Positions 6,771-15,948 are shown, counted from the first letter of the stretch. The stretch: DNA of 64,000 nucleotides from Psychroflexus halocasei (GCF_900107595.1 NZ_FNQF01000003.1:186001-250000); one strand, 5' to 3'. Notes: generated from the letters alone by a model not told the origin. Made by a program: numbers and translations.

Positions 6771-9233
6771 TTGAAATCACTTTACTTTAGTCTTATATTC
6801 TGTTGTTTTTACAGCTTATTATTTGCTCAAAAAGCAGAAATTAAAGGTCTCGTTTTTGACGAAAACCAACTTACAATACCTTCAGCTAACATTTCTTTTG
6901 GAAATGAAGGTACAAGCACAAATCAAAATGGTTTTTATGAGCTTGAAGTTCCAGCCAATCAAAAAATCACAATACGAGTCTCACATGTTGGTTTTAAACC
7001 CATTCAACTTAAAATTACTTTAGAAGCTGGCGAATCAAGAGAGCTCAACTTTGTCTTAAAAACTGATATTGAGCAAATAGGTGAAGTTGTGATTACTCAA
7101 GAAGGTCGCTCACGTGTAGAAGGCGTCACTGTTTTAAAACCTGAAACTGTCAGGCGTATTCCTGGAGCAAATCCTGGTGTTGAAAATATTTTAAAATCTC
7201 TACCTGGCGTTAATTCCAATAACGAATTAAGTACACAATATGCCGTACGTGGCGGAAATTACGATGAAAATTTAGTTTACGTCAATGGCATTGAAGTTTA
7301 TAGACCATTTTTAGTTAGAAGTGGACAACAAGAAGGCTTGAGCTTTGTAAATACCGATTTAGTCAGGAATGTTAATTTTTCGGCTGGTGGTTTTCAAGCG
7401 AAATATGGAGATAAACTATCTTCTGTTCTTGATATTGAATACAGAAGACCCGTTGATTTTGGTGGAAGTTTTGAAGCGAGCTTATTAGGTGGAAGTGCTT
7501 CTGTTGAAGGTGTTTCTAAAAACAAAAAACTGACAGGGATTTTAGGGTTACGATATCGAGACAATAGCCTTTTTGTCAATGCTAAACAAACAGATGCTGA
7601 CTTTGAACCTAGATTTGTCGATGCACAAACCTATTTAACTTACCAATTTAATAAAAAGTTTGAATTGAGTTTTTTAGGAAATATTGCCATCAACACTTAT
7701 GATTATAAACCTTATTCAAAACAAACAAATTTTGGGACACTACAAGATCCTAAAGCTTTAATCATAGGTTATCAAGGGGAAGAGCAAGACAAATATGAAA
7801 CTTATTTCGGTGCTTTATCTGCTTCATACAAAGTTAATGACAACTATTCTGCAAAGCTTACCTCATCAATTTATCACACAAAAGAACAAGAATATTACGA
7901 TATTATTGCGAATTATAGACTTGGCGCTGTGAACTCAGGCTTTGGCGATAATGATTTTGGTGATGTTGAATTTACAGAAGGTGCTGGCGCACAATATACG
8001 CACGCGAGAAACAAACTCGATGCATTAATTATTAACTTCAATCATCAAGGAAAAATTAAAGTTGAAGATCATCTCATTGAATATGGCGCAGCTTATAAGC
8101 ATGAAGATATAAGAGATCGATTACAAGAATATGAAATGATCGATTCAGCTGGTTTTTTCATCAGACCTTTAGATCCAAACTTTGCAAATAATGAACCTTA
8201 TAATCCTTACGAGGAAGACATTGTTCCTTATTTCGATATTCGTGCAAAAAACAATACACAAATCGATCGCATATCAGCTTATGCGCAATGGAGTTACCAA
8301 AAAAACTTTGACAAAGCTAAAATGTGGTTTAATGCTGGTGTTAGAAGCCAAGTATGGTCAGTAAAGGGTGATCAAATCAATAGTAAAACCCAACATATTA
8401 TCAGCCCAAGAGCTCAGGTAAGTTTAAAACCAAATTGGAATAAAGATATGGTTTTTAGATTATCTGGCGGTTTGTACCATCAACCTCCTTTTTATCGTGC
8501 TTTAAGAGACTCAACCGGGCGAGTTTTACCAGAAGTTAAGGCTCAAGAATCCGTACACATTGTTGCTGGAAATGATTTCAGTTTTAAAATGTGGGACAGA
8601 CCTTTTAAACTTGTGTCTGAAGCTTATTATAAAAAAATGACGGACGTGAATCCGTACACTGTTGAAAACGTCAGAATCAGATATAGAGCTAGAAACGATG
8701 TTGAAGCTTATGCCTACGGATTGGATTTAAGATTGAATGGTGAGTTTGTTCCTGGGACAGAAAGCTGGTTTAGTTTTGGCTATCTTAAAACAGAAGAAAA
8801 GCAAAACGGTAAAAGTGAATATATTGCACGGCCGATGGATCAACGTCTAAAGTTTGCTGCTCTTTTTCAGGATTACGTCCCAAATATTCCTAAGCTTAAA
8901 CTCTATTTGAATTTGGTTTATAACACAGGTTTACCAGGCGGTTCGCCTAAATTTGCTGATCCTTATAACTACCAAACACGATTGCCAGATTATCAACGCG
9001 TAGATGTCGGGTTTTTCTTTGCTTTGAAAGAACCTGAAGAAAATTTAAACAAAGCAAAATGGTTGAATGTTTTTGAGAAAGTTGATATTGGTTTTGAAAT
9101 CTTCAATATGTTCGACAGACTGAACTCCATCACTAACACATTTGTAAGAGATGCAAGTTCTAAAAATCAATACGCGGTCCCAAATTACTTGAGCCCGCGT
9201 GTCTTTAATGTCAAACTTTCAACGCGTTTTTAG
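6771..9233 (+). CDS. TonB-dependent outer-membrane receptor with carboxypeptidase-like N-terminal domain
   Basis: Outer-membrane active transporter of 820 residues. The start is a TTG at 6771; no ATG is available that would keep the signal peptide (about 1-19, LLFAQ). Residues about 20-105 form a CarboxypepD_reg-like beta-sandwich (AEIKGLVFDENQ... NGFYELEV). The plug follows with RRIPGANPGVENILKSLPGV and AVRGGNYDENLVYVNGIEV. The remainder is a 22-strand-type barrel ending in Phe (LSTRF), as outer-membrane barrels usually do. No SusD-like partner is adjacent, so a polysaccharide system is unlikely; the ligand is unknown. It converges with the cysteine desulfurase gene, with a 4-bp overlap of the stop codons. 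Confidence 0.93.
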   Translation: MKSLYFSLIFCCFYSLLFAQKAEIKGLVFDENQLTIPSANISFGNEGTSTNQNGFYELEVPANQKITIRVSHVGFKPIQLKITLEAGESRELNFVLKTDIEQIGEVVITQEGRSRVEGVTVLKPETVRRIPGANPGVENILKSLPGVNSNNELSTQYAVRGGNYDENLVYVNGIEVYRPFLVRSGQQEGLSFVNTDLVRNVNFSAGGFQAKYGDKLSSVLDIEYRRPVDFGGSFEASLLGGSASVEGVSKNKKLTGILGLRYRDNSLFVNAKQTDADFEPRFVDAQTYLTYQFNKKFELSFLGNIAINTYDYKPYSKQTNFGTLQDPKALIIGYQGEEQDKYETYFGALSASYKVNDNYSAKLTSSIYHTKEQEYYDIIANYRLGAVNSGFGDNDFGDVEFTEGAGAQYTHARNKLDALIINFNHQGKIKVEDHLIEYGAAYKHEDIRDRLQEYEMIDSAGFFIRPLDPNFANNEPYNPYEEDIVPYFDIRAKNNTQIDRISAYAQWSYQKNFDKAKMWFNAGVRSQVWSVKGDQINSKTQHIISPRAQVSLKPNWNKDMVFRLSGGLYHQPPFYRALRDSTGRVLPEVKAQESVHIVAGNDFSFKMWDRPFKLVSEAYYKKMTDVNPYTVENVRIRYRARNDVEAYAYGLDLRLNGEFVPGTESWFSFGYLKTEEKQNGKSEYIARPMDQRLKFAALFQDYVPNIPKLKLYLNLVYNTGLPGGSPKFADPYNYQTRLPDYQRVDVGFFFALKEPEENLNKAKWLNVFEKVDIGFEIFNMFDRLNSITNTFVRDASSKNQYAVPNYLSPRVFNVKLSTRF

Positions 9234-10366
9234 TCTAAAATTTGTTTTAATGTTTTAACAAAATAAGCAACTTCTTCTTTTGTGTTATTGATTGAGAAAG
9301 AAACACGAAGGCCGTGCTGATTTTCTCCGTAAATTTCATTTAAAACGAAAGAACCTATCTGACTTCCACTTTGGCAAGCACTTCCTTTTGAGCAAGAAAT
9401 GCCATGCATATCGAGTTGTAAAATCAACATATCCGATTGGAAATTTGGATGTGGTAAAGTAAAATTGACAACCTTGTGTGAGCTTTTTTCAAAATCACCA
9501 GACAAACCATTAATTCTAACTTTCGGGAAAGTTTCTTTCAAAAGATCAATGCAATATGTTTTTAGCATTTTGACATGTGCATGTTCTTTATCCATGTTCT
9601 CATAAGCCAAAGTCAGTGCTTTTTCCATTCCGCCAACACCAAAAGTATTTTCAGTACCAGCACGACGACCTCTTTCTTGAGAACCACCATAAATTAGAGG
9701 TTTGATCTTTGGTTGATTTTTGATTACAGCAAAACCTATTCCTTTTGGTCCATAAAATTTATGTGCGCTTGCTGTAATAAAATCAACAGCAACATCGGTA
9801 AAATCAACTGGATAAAAACCTAAACTTTGGACAGTATCGCTATGAAATAGTGCTTTGTATTTTTGACATAATTCGCCAACATATTTAATATCTGTAATAT
9901 GACCTAGTTCATTATTGATATGCATTAAAGACACCAATGTTTTTTCATCAGATTCAGCTAATAATTGCTCAAGGTGTGTGTAATCAATTAAACCTACTTT
10001 GGTCAAGCTGACGTAATCAAGTTTAACTCCACTTTTTTCTGAAATAAATTCAGATGAGTTAATCACTGCATGATGTTCAATTTTTGAAGTAATAATTCTT
10101 TTAACGCCTAAATCTTTGACAGCGCCAAGAATAATGATGTTATCAGCTTCAGTTCCGCCAGAAGTAAAAATGATTTCACTTGACTTAACACCAAGATGTT
10201 TGGCAATTTTCTTTCGGCTCAACTCCATCATCGCTTTAGCTTTTCGACCAACAGAATGAATTGAAGATGGATTACCAAAATTATCTTGCATTAATTCAAC
10301 CATATAATTAATGACATCTTCACGCATTGGTGTTGTTGCTGCATTATCAAAATATACCTTCTTCAT
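9230..10366 (-). CDS. Cysteine desulfurase (IscS/NifS family)
   Basis: PLP enzyme that removes sulfur from cysteine for Fe-S clusters and tRNA thiolation. From ATG 10366 it has 378 residues: the N-terminal YFDNAATTP motif, the PLP lysine about 203 in SAHKFYGPKG, and the catalytic cysteine about 332 in KGSACQSG. Longer frames start at TTG 10387 or ATG 10378, but the -7 promoter box at 10385-10392 overlaps the TTG and would put the transcript start near 10380, so I favour 10366. No iscU or suf genes are adjacent. The gene may serve tRNA thiolation or general sulfur transfer; which one is not visible. Confidence 0.93.
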   Translation of the reverse strand: MKKVYFDNAATTPMREDVINYMVELMQDNFGNPSSIHSVGRKAKAMMELSRKKIAKHLGVKSSEIIFTSGGTEADNIIILGAVKDLGVKRIITSKIEHHAVINSSEFISEKSGVKLDYVSLTKVGLIDYTHLEQLLAESDEKTLVSLMHINNELGHITDIKYVGELCQKYKALFHSDTVQSLGFYPVDFTDVAVDFITASAHKFYGPKGIGFAVIKNQPKIKPLIYGGSQERGRRAGTENTFGVGGMEKALTLAYENMDKEHAHVKMLKTYCIDLLKETFPKVRINGLSGDFEKSSHKVVNFTLPHPNFQSDMLILQLDMHGISCSKGSACQSGSQIGSFVLNEIYGENQHGLRVSFSINNTKEEVAYFVKTLKQILD

Positions 10367-10384
10367 TTGGATACTCATTTTGTG

Positions 10385-10392
10385 CAAAAATA
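10385..10392 (-). promoter_or_regulatory. Predicted -7 promoter box, cysteine desulfurase
   Basis: The minus strand reads TATTTTTG, an exact TAnnTTTG match. It overlaps the longest possible start codon and so argues for the shorter protein starting at 10366. Confidence 0.6.
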
Positions 10393-10438
10393 CTTTAAAA
10401 TATAGAGAGCAGGCTTATTTTATATAAGATAGATATCA

Positions 10439-10446
10439 TATTTTTG
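10439..10446 (+). promoter_or_regulatory. Predicted -7 promoter box, TSP3 lipoprotein gene
   Basis: TATTTTTG matches TAnnTTTG 14 bp before the ATG at 10461. It is divergent from the box of the cysteine desulfurase gene, with about 46 bp between the two. Confidence 0.55.
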
Positions 10447-10460
10447 AAAAAAAAAATGTC

Positions 10461-11393
10461 ATGAAGAAGGTCTTGGTTTTGATGTGTTTGATTTTAATGT
10501 CATGCGATGATGGTGATATCATTTATACAAACTTTAATTTTTCAGAAGAAACAACACTTAATATTTGTCAGGATAATAATGAGTATGTGTTACATTATGT
10601 TGACCAAGAGACTGCTGAAGCTGTTTCCTTCAAATTTACAAGTGCTGATTTTGAATTATCTTACACTGGATTTGACGCACCTGAAGATTTAATCATAGAA
10701 ATAAACTCTTCTAATAAAATTAATTACAGACGTTTATCGTCTGCTACAAATTCCAATGATTATTTCTGTCAAAACATACCACCAAGTGTGCCTCAAGTTA
10801 TTGAGGAGTTTACAAGTACTTCTGGCGGATTTGCAAGAATCGCTTTAGTAATTTATGAGCAAGATGATAATGATGGCGTTCCTAAAGAACTTGAAGATGT
10901 CAATAACAACGGAGACCTTTTTGACGATGACACTGATGGAGATGGGATTCCTAACTTTTTAGATGTTGATGATGACAATGATAATGTTTTGACTGAAGTT
11001 GAAATTATCAATGAAGACAATCCAAATATTTATCCTGATTTTGATGGAGACGGTATCCCAAATTATCTAGATGAAGATGATGACAATGATGGCGTCATCA
11101 CGCGATATGAAGATATCAACGCGTTTGATAGCGGAAACCCAGAACCAATTTTGAATCCGGCTGATGATACAAATGCTGAAGGTGTACCAAATTACCTCAA
11201 CCCTAATATCACTGAAAGTTTAGTCATTGATCAGTATAAACCAAATGTGGTGACAAGAAAATTTAGAGTTCAAATCGTGATTAATGATGTGACTTTAAAG
11301 AACACCAACAGCGATGAAACTGTCACACTTTCAACACTTAATCTTGGGAGAATTGAGACAAGCGTAGAAGAAGATTTAGCAAATCCAGAGTAA
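10461..11393 (+). CDS. Lipoprotein with thrombospondin type-3-like calcium-binding repeats
   Basis: Surface or outer-membrane lipoprotein, 310 residues, with a signal ending LILMSC (Cys15). Residues about 135-245 contain Asp-rich repeats such as DDDTDGDGIPNFLD, FDGDGIPNYLDEDDD and DNDGVITRYED, which match the TSP3/EF-hand-like calcium-binding pattern frequent in secreted flavobacterial proteins. The N-terminal 120 residues and the C-terminal 65 residues carry no motif I know. No type IX sorting domain is visible. Calcium binding follows from the repeat family; the biological role is unknown. The gene appears monocistronic and converges with the Smr-domain gene. Confidence 0.8.
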   Translation: MKKVLVLMCLILMSCDDGDIIYTNFNFSEETTLNICQDNNEYVLHYVDQETAEAVSFKFTSADFELSYTGFDAPEDLIIEINSSNKINYRRLSSATNSNDYFCQNIPPSVPQVIEEFTSTSGGFARIALVIYEQDDNDGVPKELEDVNNNGDLFDDDTDGDGIPNFLDVDDDNDNVLTEVEIINEDNPNIYPDFDGDGIPNYLDEDDDNDGVITRYEDINAFDSGNPEPILNPADDTNAEGVPNYLNPNITESLVIDQYKPNVVTRKFRVQIVINDVTLKNTNSDETVTLSTLNLGRIETSVEEDLANPE

Positions 11394-11448
11394 AAATCTT
11401 TAGAAAAGTATAATTTCAACCTTCTTTAAAAAGAAAAATTATTGAAAT

Positions 11449-11976
11449 TTAATTGTCATAAATATAAATTTCTGTAGCACCAACTCCATAAGTTTTATAA
11501 TCTGCGTCATAATAAGTAATTCGATCATAGCGCCTAAACAATGTTTCTAATTCAGCTTTTAGAACGCCTTGACCGACGCCATGAATAAAAACAATTTTTT
11601 TATGACGATGTTTTATTGCAGAATCAATCCTCCGCTGAGCTTCATTAAGTTGAATATTAAGCATTTCATAATTAGACATGTGTCGTGTTGTATCTGTTAA
11701 ATTATGAATATGTAAATCTACTTCAATCACAGGAATTTCACGTAAAACCTTTTTAGATTTTTTCTTTTTTGGAGATAAATCGTCAATGATTTTTTGTTTG
11801 ACATCAGCTTTATTGAAATCAACATCTAGATGATTTAACCTAGGGACAACTTCATTTTTAGATACTTCCATCTGAAAGCCATCCTCACTTTCAATCACAT
11901 AAGAATCTTCTTTAATTTCAATGATTTCGGCCACCATTGCGTCATCAATTAACTCAACAAAATCACCAATTTTCAT
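11449..11976 (-). CDS. DUF2027/Smr-domain protein
   Basis: The 175-residue cytosolic protein joins an N-terminal small beta domain of the DUF2027 type (MKIGDFVELIDDAMVAEI, about 1-50) to a C-terminal Smr domain (about 83-175). The Smr hallmarks are EVDLHIHNL and the glycine loop IHGVGQGVLKAEL. Smr domains bind or cut nucleic acid; in MutS2 the domain nicks DNA and in other bacteria Smr proteins cleave RNA on collided ribosomes. Which applies here is not decided by the sequence. It lies 2 bp after a small membrane-protein gene and is probably co-transcribed with it. Confidence 0.85.
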   Translation of the reverse strand: MKIGDFVELIDDAMVAEIIEIKEDSYVIESEDGFQMEVSKNEVVPRLNHLDVDFNKADVKQKIIDDLSPKKKKSKKVLREIPVIEVDLHIHNLTDTTRHMSNYEMLNIQLNEAQRRIDSAIKHRHKKIVFIHGVGQGVLKAELETLFRRYDRITYYDADYKTYGVGATEIYIYDN

Positions 11977-11978
11977 GA

Positions 11979-12251
11979 TTAGTTTAATTTAGATTCATCT
12001 TCTGGTACATCTTCAATACTGTAGTCTTCTTCAAGATGATTTTCTGTAAGGTTTTCTTCATTTTCATCATTGTTCTTCGGATTATCTGACGCCCATTGTT
12101 TTGTAGAATTGTATAGACCTATCATTAAAATTACTAATCCTGCTATTTTTATGTAAACGATATCATCTACGGATACCAAATCATAAATAAGTAAGCCCGC
12201 ACCTATAAGAATAAGAACAGCATTTACTGTTTGTCTCTTTGTGTTAATCAT
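11979..12251 (-). CDS. Small two-helix membrane protein, unknown function
   Basis: I start it at ATG 12251 (MINTKRQTVNAVL), giving 90 residues; a TTG at 12269 falls inside the -7 promoter box and is rejected. Two hydrophobic stretches (about residues 9-25 and 31-48) predict two membrane helices, followed by a short basic/polar link and a strongly acidic tail rich in Asp, Glu and Asn that should face the cytoplasm. No family function is recognised. It precedes the Smr-domain gene by 2 bp, which suggests co-expression but not necessarily a shared task. Confidence 0.7.
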   Translation of the reverse strand: MINTKRQTVNAVLILIGAGLLIYDLVSVDDIVYIKIAGLVILMIGLYNSTKQWASDNPKNNDENEENLTENHLEEDYSIEDVPEDESKLN

Positions 12252-12266
12252 TTTTTTAATTTGTTG

Positions 12267-12274
12267 CAAAGTTA
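12267..12274 (-). promoter_or_regulatory. Predicted -7 promoter box, small membrane protein/Smr operon
   Basis: The minus strand reads TAACTTTG, an exact TAnnTTTG match, 15 bp before ATG 12251. Confidence 0.55.
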
Positions 12275-12390
12275 AAAATCAAATCGCATAAAACTTCTTA
12301 ATAAAAAGAAATGTAATAGATTTTGAATATCTAAAAAAAATGTTAATTTTAAATTCCAAAAATTCACCTAATCCTAAATTATTAAAAATC

Positions 12391-12717
12391 ATGGAAAATT
12401 TAAATGTCGAAAATCAAGAAATGCAAACACCGCCTAGTAATCACTTGGCAATGGCTATTATTTCAACCATTTTGTGTTGTAATCCACTAGGAATTGTCAG
12501 CATTGTCTATGCTAGTCAAGTGAATTCAAAATTTCAAGCAGGCGATTATGAAGGTGCACAAAAAGCCTCAAAAAATGCGAAGACTTGGTGGATCGTCGCA
12601 ATAGTACTGAGTTTTGTAGCAGTTATTGGTTATGCAGTCTTCTTTTTTGCTTTTGCTGGTGATGCCTTAATGGAAGAGTTCCAAAGAGAAATGGAAAGAC
12701 AACAAAGTTTACAGTAG
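12391..12717 (+). CDS. CD225/dispanin-family membrane protein
   Basis: 108-residue membrane protein starting at ATG 12391 (MENLNVENQEM); a longer frame from 12340 adds a tail with no conserved character. The CD225 signature is clear: NHLAMAIISTILCCNPLGIVS, then YASQVNSKF and a GDYEGAQKASKNAKTWW segment between two membrane helices. Bacterial members have no established function; in animals the family includes the interferon-induced IFITM proteins. It is the first of three genes, with a shorter paralog 6 bp downstream and a DUF2752 gene after that, all probably one transcript. Confidence 0.88.
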   Translation: MENLNVENQEMQTPPSNHLAMAIISTILCCNPLGIVSIVYASQVNSKFQAGDYEGAQKASKNAKTWWIVAIVLSFVAVIGYAVFFFAFAGDALMEEFQREMERQQSLQ

Positions 12718-12723
12718 AAAATT

Positions 12724-13002
12724 ATGCTAGAAAAACCAACAACTCCACCCAATAACCATTTAGCGATGGCTATTATTTCAACATTACTATGCTGCCAACC
12801 CTTAGGCATTGTTAGTATTGTTTACGCTAGCCAAGTCAACTCAAAATTTATAGCTGGTGATTATATTGGCGCCGAACAAGCTTCTAAAAATGCTAAAACT
12901 TGGTGGATCGTTTCATTAGCAGTCGCAGCTATTGGCTATTTATTTATCTTTGCGATATATGGTATAGGATTTTTCTTAGCCTTTGTTCCTGACGATATTT
13001 AA
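12724..13002 (+). CDS. CD225/dispanin-family membrane protein (paralog)
   Basis: 92-residue paralog of the preceding gene. The core NHLAMAIISTLLCCQPLGIVS, ASQVNSKF and KNAKTWWIV is nearly identical to its neighbour, while the N-terminus and the second helix differ. The two copies look like a tandem duplication kept as distinct proteins; they may form hetero-oligomers, which is inference. The double Cys in the first intramembrane segment is conserved in both and could be lipid-modified, as in animal members. The gap to the DUF2752 gene is only 3 bp. Confidence 0.87.
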   Translation: MLEKPTTPPNNHLAMAIISTLLCCQPLGIVSIVYASQVNSKFIAGDYIGAEQASKNAKTWWIVSLAVAAIGYLFIFAIYGIGFFLAFVPDDI

Positions 13003-13005
13003 ATC

Positions 13006-13413
13006 ATGAGCAAAAATTTAAAAATATTCACTTATACAGGTTTGGGCTTCATTGCTATTGCAGCTTCAAGCCTGTATTTGAATTTTAATCCAACTCAATT
13101 TAGTTTTTTTCCGCAATGTCCTTTCCATTATTTCACTGGTTTACATTGCCCTGGCTGTGGAACGCAGCGCGCAATCCATGATGTTCTTAATGGAAACATC
13201 ATCAGTGGATTACAGCATAACATTCTTATCGTTTTAGCAATACTAGTTTTGACCTACAACGGATTTATCATGCTCAGAAAGCATTATTATCCTCAAAAAA
13301 CTAAAAATCTTCTTTACCATAAAGCCACACCCATGATTTTATTTTTTACAATAATTTTTTATTGGATTGGTCGTAATATTCCTTTTGAACCCTTTACTTT
13401 TTTGGCACCTTAA
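13006..13413 (+). CDS. DUF2752 membrane protein
   Basis: 135-residue membrane protein with three predicted helices (about 10-28, 66-84 and 102-122). Between the first two lies the DUF2752 signature CPFHYFTGLHCPGCGTQRA, including a CPGCG motif, followed by a conserved His-Asp (IHDVLNG). The cysteines could bind metal or form a redox pair at the membrane surface, but the family has no assigned role. It closes the CD225 operon; DUF2752 and CD225 genes are often close together in Bacteroidota, which I state from general familiarity. Confidence 0.85.
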   Translation: MSKNLKIFTYTGLGFIAIAASSLYLNFNPTQFSFFPQCPFHYFTGLHCPGCGTQRAIHDVLNGNIISGLQHNILIVLAILVLTYNGFIMLRKHYYPQKTKNLLYHKATPMILFFTIIFYWIGRNIPFEPFTFLAP

Positions 13414-13417
13414 ATCT

Positions 13418-13441
13418 TAAAACTCATCTGAAAGAGTTTTA
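13418..13441 (+). terminator. Possible weak terminator after the CD225/DUF2752 operon
   Basis: An 8-bp perfect inverted repeat (TAAAACTC and GAGTTTTA) with an 8-nt loop lies 4 bp after the stop. It has no long T tail, so the call is tentative. Confidence 0.4.
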
Positions 13442-13474
13442 GAATTCTTATTTTCGCAAATAAAAATTTAGACG

Positions 13475-14935
13475 ATGAGCAAAGAAATAAAAGAGTTGGA
13501 GCCGAAGCAAATTTGGTCAAATTTCGCAAAACTAAATGCTGTCCCTCGTCCTTCTAAAAAAGAAGAACGTGTGATTCAGTTTATGTTAGATTTTGGAAAG
13601 AGCTTAAATCTTGAAACTTTAAAAGATAATGAAGGAAATGTTATCATTAAAAAACCAGCAACGAAAGGTTTAGAAGACAGAAAAACGATTGTTCTTCAGT
13701 CTCACCTCGACATGGTTCACCAAAAAAATAATGACACTGATTTCGATTTCGACACACAAGGCATCGACATGTATGTTGATGGTGATTGGGTTCGTGCAAA
13801 AGGCACAACACTTGGCGCTGACAATGGCTTAGGTGTTGCCACAATGATGGCTATTCTTGAAAGTGATAGCATTGAGCACCCAACTATCGAAGCCTTGTTT
13901 ACGATTGATGAAGAAACAGGAATGACTGGTGCTAAAAACCTTGACAGTACAATATTAAAAGGTGATATTCTTTTAAATCTTGACACTGAAGAAGATGATG
14001 AAATAGGCATTGGTTGTGCTGGTGGTGTTGATATTTCAGCAACGCGTTTTTATATTGAAGAATCAACACCAGAAGATTCTGTTGGTATGAAGATTACAGT
14101 CAATGGCTTGAATGGTGGTCATTCAGGGATGGATATCATCAAAGGTTTAGGAAACGCTAATAAATTTCAGAACAGAGTTCTTTTCCAAGCTCATGAAAAA
14201 CAACAGATAAGAATCCATGAAATTCATGGTGGCGGTTTACGCAATGCGATCCCAAGAGAAAGCGTTTCTGTTGTGAGTGTTAATAAATCTAAACTCGATG
14301 TATTTAAAAAGGATTTTAAGAGTTTAGCAAACGAGATTAAAACTGAATATAAAAGTCTAGAACCAAATCTTCAGATTCAATATGAAGAAGTTGAGACGCC
14401 ATCAAAAGTGATGAGTATTGATGTTCAAGATTTACTTGTGAAATCAATTTACGCAGCTCATAATGGTGTTTACAGAATGAGTCCTGACGTTGAAGGTTTG
14501 GTAGAAACATCAAACAATATTGCAAGAGTATCTGTTGAAGAAGGAAAAATAGAAATTCACTGCTTAACGCGTTCTTCAGTAGATAGCACAAAAAATGATT
14601 TGGCAAACTCACTAAAAAGTGGATTTGATTTAGCTGGATTTCAAGTTGAGTTGACAGGAGATTATCCAGGTTGGTCGCCAAACCCTGACTCAAAAATACT
14701 AACTGTTTTGGATGAAGTCTATCAAAAACAAAATGGCGAGAAAGCAGAAATTGCAGCTTGCCATGCAGGTTTAGAATGTGGAATTATTGGAAGTCATTAC
14801 CCTGAGATGGATATGATTTCTTTTGGACCTACAATTCGCGGCGCTCACTCACCTGACGAACGCGCTAGCATTTCAAGCACACAGAAGTTTTGGGACTTAA
14901 CACTTGAAGTATTAAAGAATATACCAAAAAAGTAA
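13475..14935 (+). CDS. pepD: Aminoacyl-histidine dipeptidase PepD (M20 family)
   Basis: Cytosolic zinc dipeptidase of 486 residues, the usual length of PepD, hydrolysing Xaa-His and other dipeptides. Metal ligands are in QSHLDMVHQ (about residue 77), GADNGLGVA (Asp about 115) and the catalytic pair IDEETGMTGA (about 145). The lid domain carries GGHSGMDI, and the C-terminal metal ligand region is SFGPTIRGAHSPDE. There is no signal peptide. It is monocistronic, with a near-consensus -7 box TATTTTCG at 13449-13456 and a hairpin downstream. It fits a scavenging lifestyle on peptides, together with the other peptidases in the window. Confidence 0.95.
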   Translation: MSKEIKELEPKQIWSNFAKLNAVPRPSKKEERVIQFMLDFGKSLNLETLKDNEGNVIIKKPATKGLEDRKTIVLQSHLDMVHQKNNDTDFDFDTQGIDMYVDGDWVRAKGTTLGADNGLGVATMMAILESDSIEHPTIEALFTIDEETGMTGAKNLDSTILKGDILLNLDTEEDDEIGIGCAGGVDISATRFYIEESTPEDSVGMKITVNGLNGGHSGMDIIKGLGNANKFQNRVLFQAHEKQQIRIHEIHGGGLRNAIPRESVSVVSVNKSKLDVFKKDFKSLANEIKTEYKSLEPNLQIQYEEVETPSKVMSIDVQDLLVKSIYAAHNGVYRMSPDVEGLVETSNNIARVSVEEGKIEIHCLTRSSVDSTKNDLANSLKSGFDLAGFQVELTGDYPGWSPNPDSKILTVLDEVYQKQNGEKAEIAACHAGLECGIIGSHYPEMDMISFGPTIRGAHSPDERASISSTQKFWDLTLEVLKNIPKK

Positions 14936-14957
14936 TTTTTCTTTTTTAATAATAAAA

Positions 14958-14990
14958 AAATGCTCCAATTTATGATAAGTTGGAGCATTT
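14958..14990. terminator. Bidirectional terminator between pepD and the FNT gene
   Basis: An 11-bp perfect stem (AAATGCTCCAA with TTGGAGCATTT) and an 11-nt loop lie between convergent genes. The T tail is better on the minus strand (T7) than on the plus strand. Confidence 0.85.
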
Positions 14991-15012
14991 CTATTTGAAT
15001 AGTTATCATGTT

Positions 15013-15948
15013 TTATTTCTCATTAATTTCAAAAATTCGATATTTAAACAATCCAACAACAATTGCGCCTCCTATACCATTTCCAATTAATACTAAAAGA
15101 AGAAATAATAAATAATCTGAGAAATGAACTGAATCTGAATAAAGCAAAGCACCAAAAGCCTCTAAGTTACCAACAATACTATGATGAAGCCCAACAAAAC
15201 CAATTGTACCTGTAATAAGAAATATCAATACAATTCTTGTTAAAATTTCTTCAGTTGTATTTAAAAGCCAAGTGAGTAAACCCATTAACCAGCCCGCAGA
15301 GATAGCACTTAAGAAAACAACCCAAAACTTTTGATCTATCACATGAGTCCCAATTTTTAACATGGTATTTTGGTCAAATAAATTTAATTCATCTGCTGTG
15401 GCACCAATAAACAATACAAATAAAATACCGCCGATTAGATTTCCAGAAATTACGATTCCCCAAACTTTAAGCATTTCCCAAATGCTTCGCTGACCATTAA
15501 GAACTGGTAATGCCAAAACTGAAGTTTGCTCGGTAAATAATGCTGATTTACCTAAAATCACTAAAATAAAGCCTAATGGATAAGCAAGACCAAAAAGCTT
15601 ATAGATAATCTGTTCGTCTACACTACCATTCAATAAATAAAACAAAGCGCAAATGAGTAAGTAACTAAAGCCAATTTCTAATCCTGCAATCGTTGAGCTT
15701 AGTAATACCGAAACTTTATTTAAATTAAATATTTTCTCGCCTTCATTAATAACACGACTTAAAATATCAGAATAGCCTTTACCATCAGATACTCTTTTAG
15801 ATTTTTCTTCTAAGTCTTTTTGATGTTCTTCCTGATTCTCTTCTTTTTCAATCTCTCTTATTCTCTCCTTTTCATCTTCTTCATTTTGCTTGCTTCCAGT
15901 AACTTTTCGGCCTTCTCTTTTATTAATATTCTCTTTTTCTTCATCCAT
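15013..15948 (-). CDS. Formate/nitrite transporter-family channel
   Basis: 311-residue inner-membrane protein. Residues 1-60 are a very charged Lys/Glu-rich, probably helical cytoplasmic extension; after that come six hydrophobic helices of the FNT (FocA/NirC) fold. The segment GKSALFTEQTSVLALPVL matches the conserved loop around the second half-helix, and GTIGFVGLHHSIVGN carries the central histidine region. The long N-terminus and the FTEQ motif resemble the YfdC-like subgroup rather than formate channels of fermenters, so the transported anion is uncertain. It stands alone between two terminators. Confidence 0.85.
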   Translation of the reverse strand: MDEEKENINKREGRKVTGSKQNEEDEKERIREIEKEENQEEHQKDLEEKSKRVSDGKGYSDILSRVINEGEKIFNLNKVSVLLSSTIAGLEIGFSYLLICALFYLLNGSVDEQIIYKLFGLAYPLGFILVILGKSALFTEQTSVLALPVLNGQRSIWEMLKVWGIVISGNLIGGILFVLFIGATADELNLFDQNTMLKIGTHVIDQKFWVVFLSAISAGWLMGLLTWLLNTTEEILTRIVLIFLITGTIGFVGLHHSIVGNLEAFGALLYSDSVHFSDYLLFLLLVLIGNGIGGAIVVGLFKYRIFEINEK

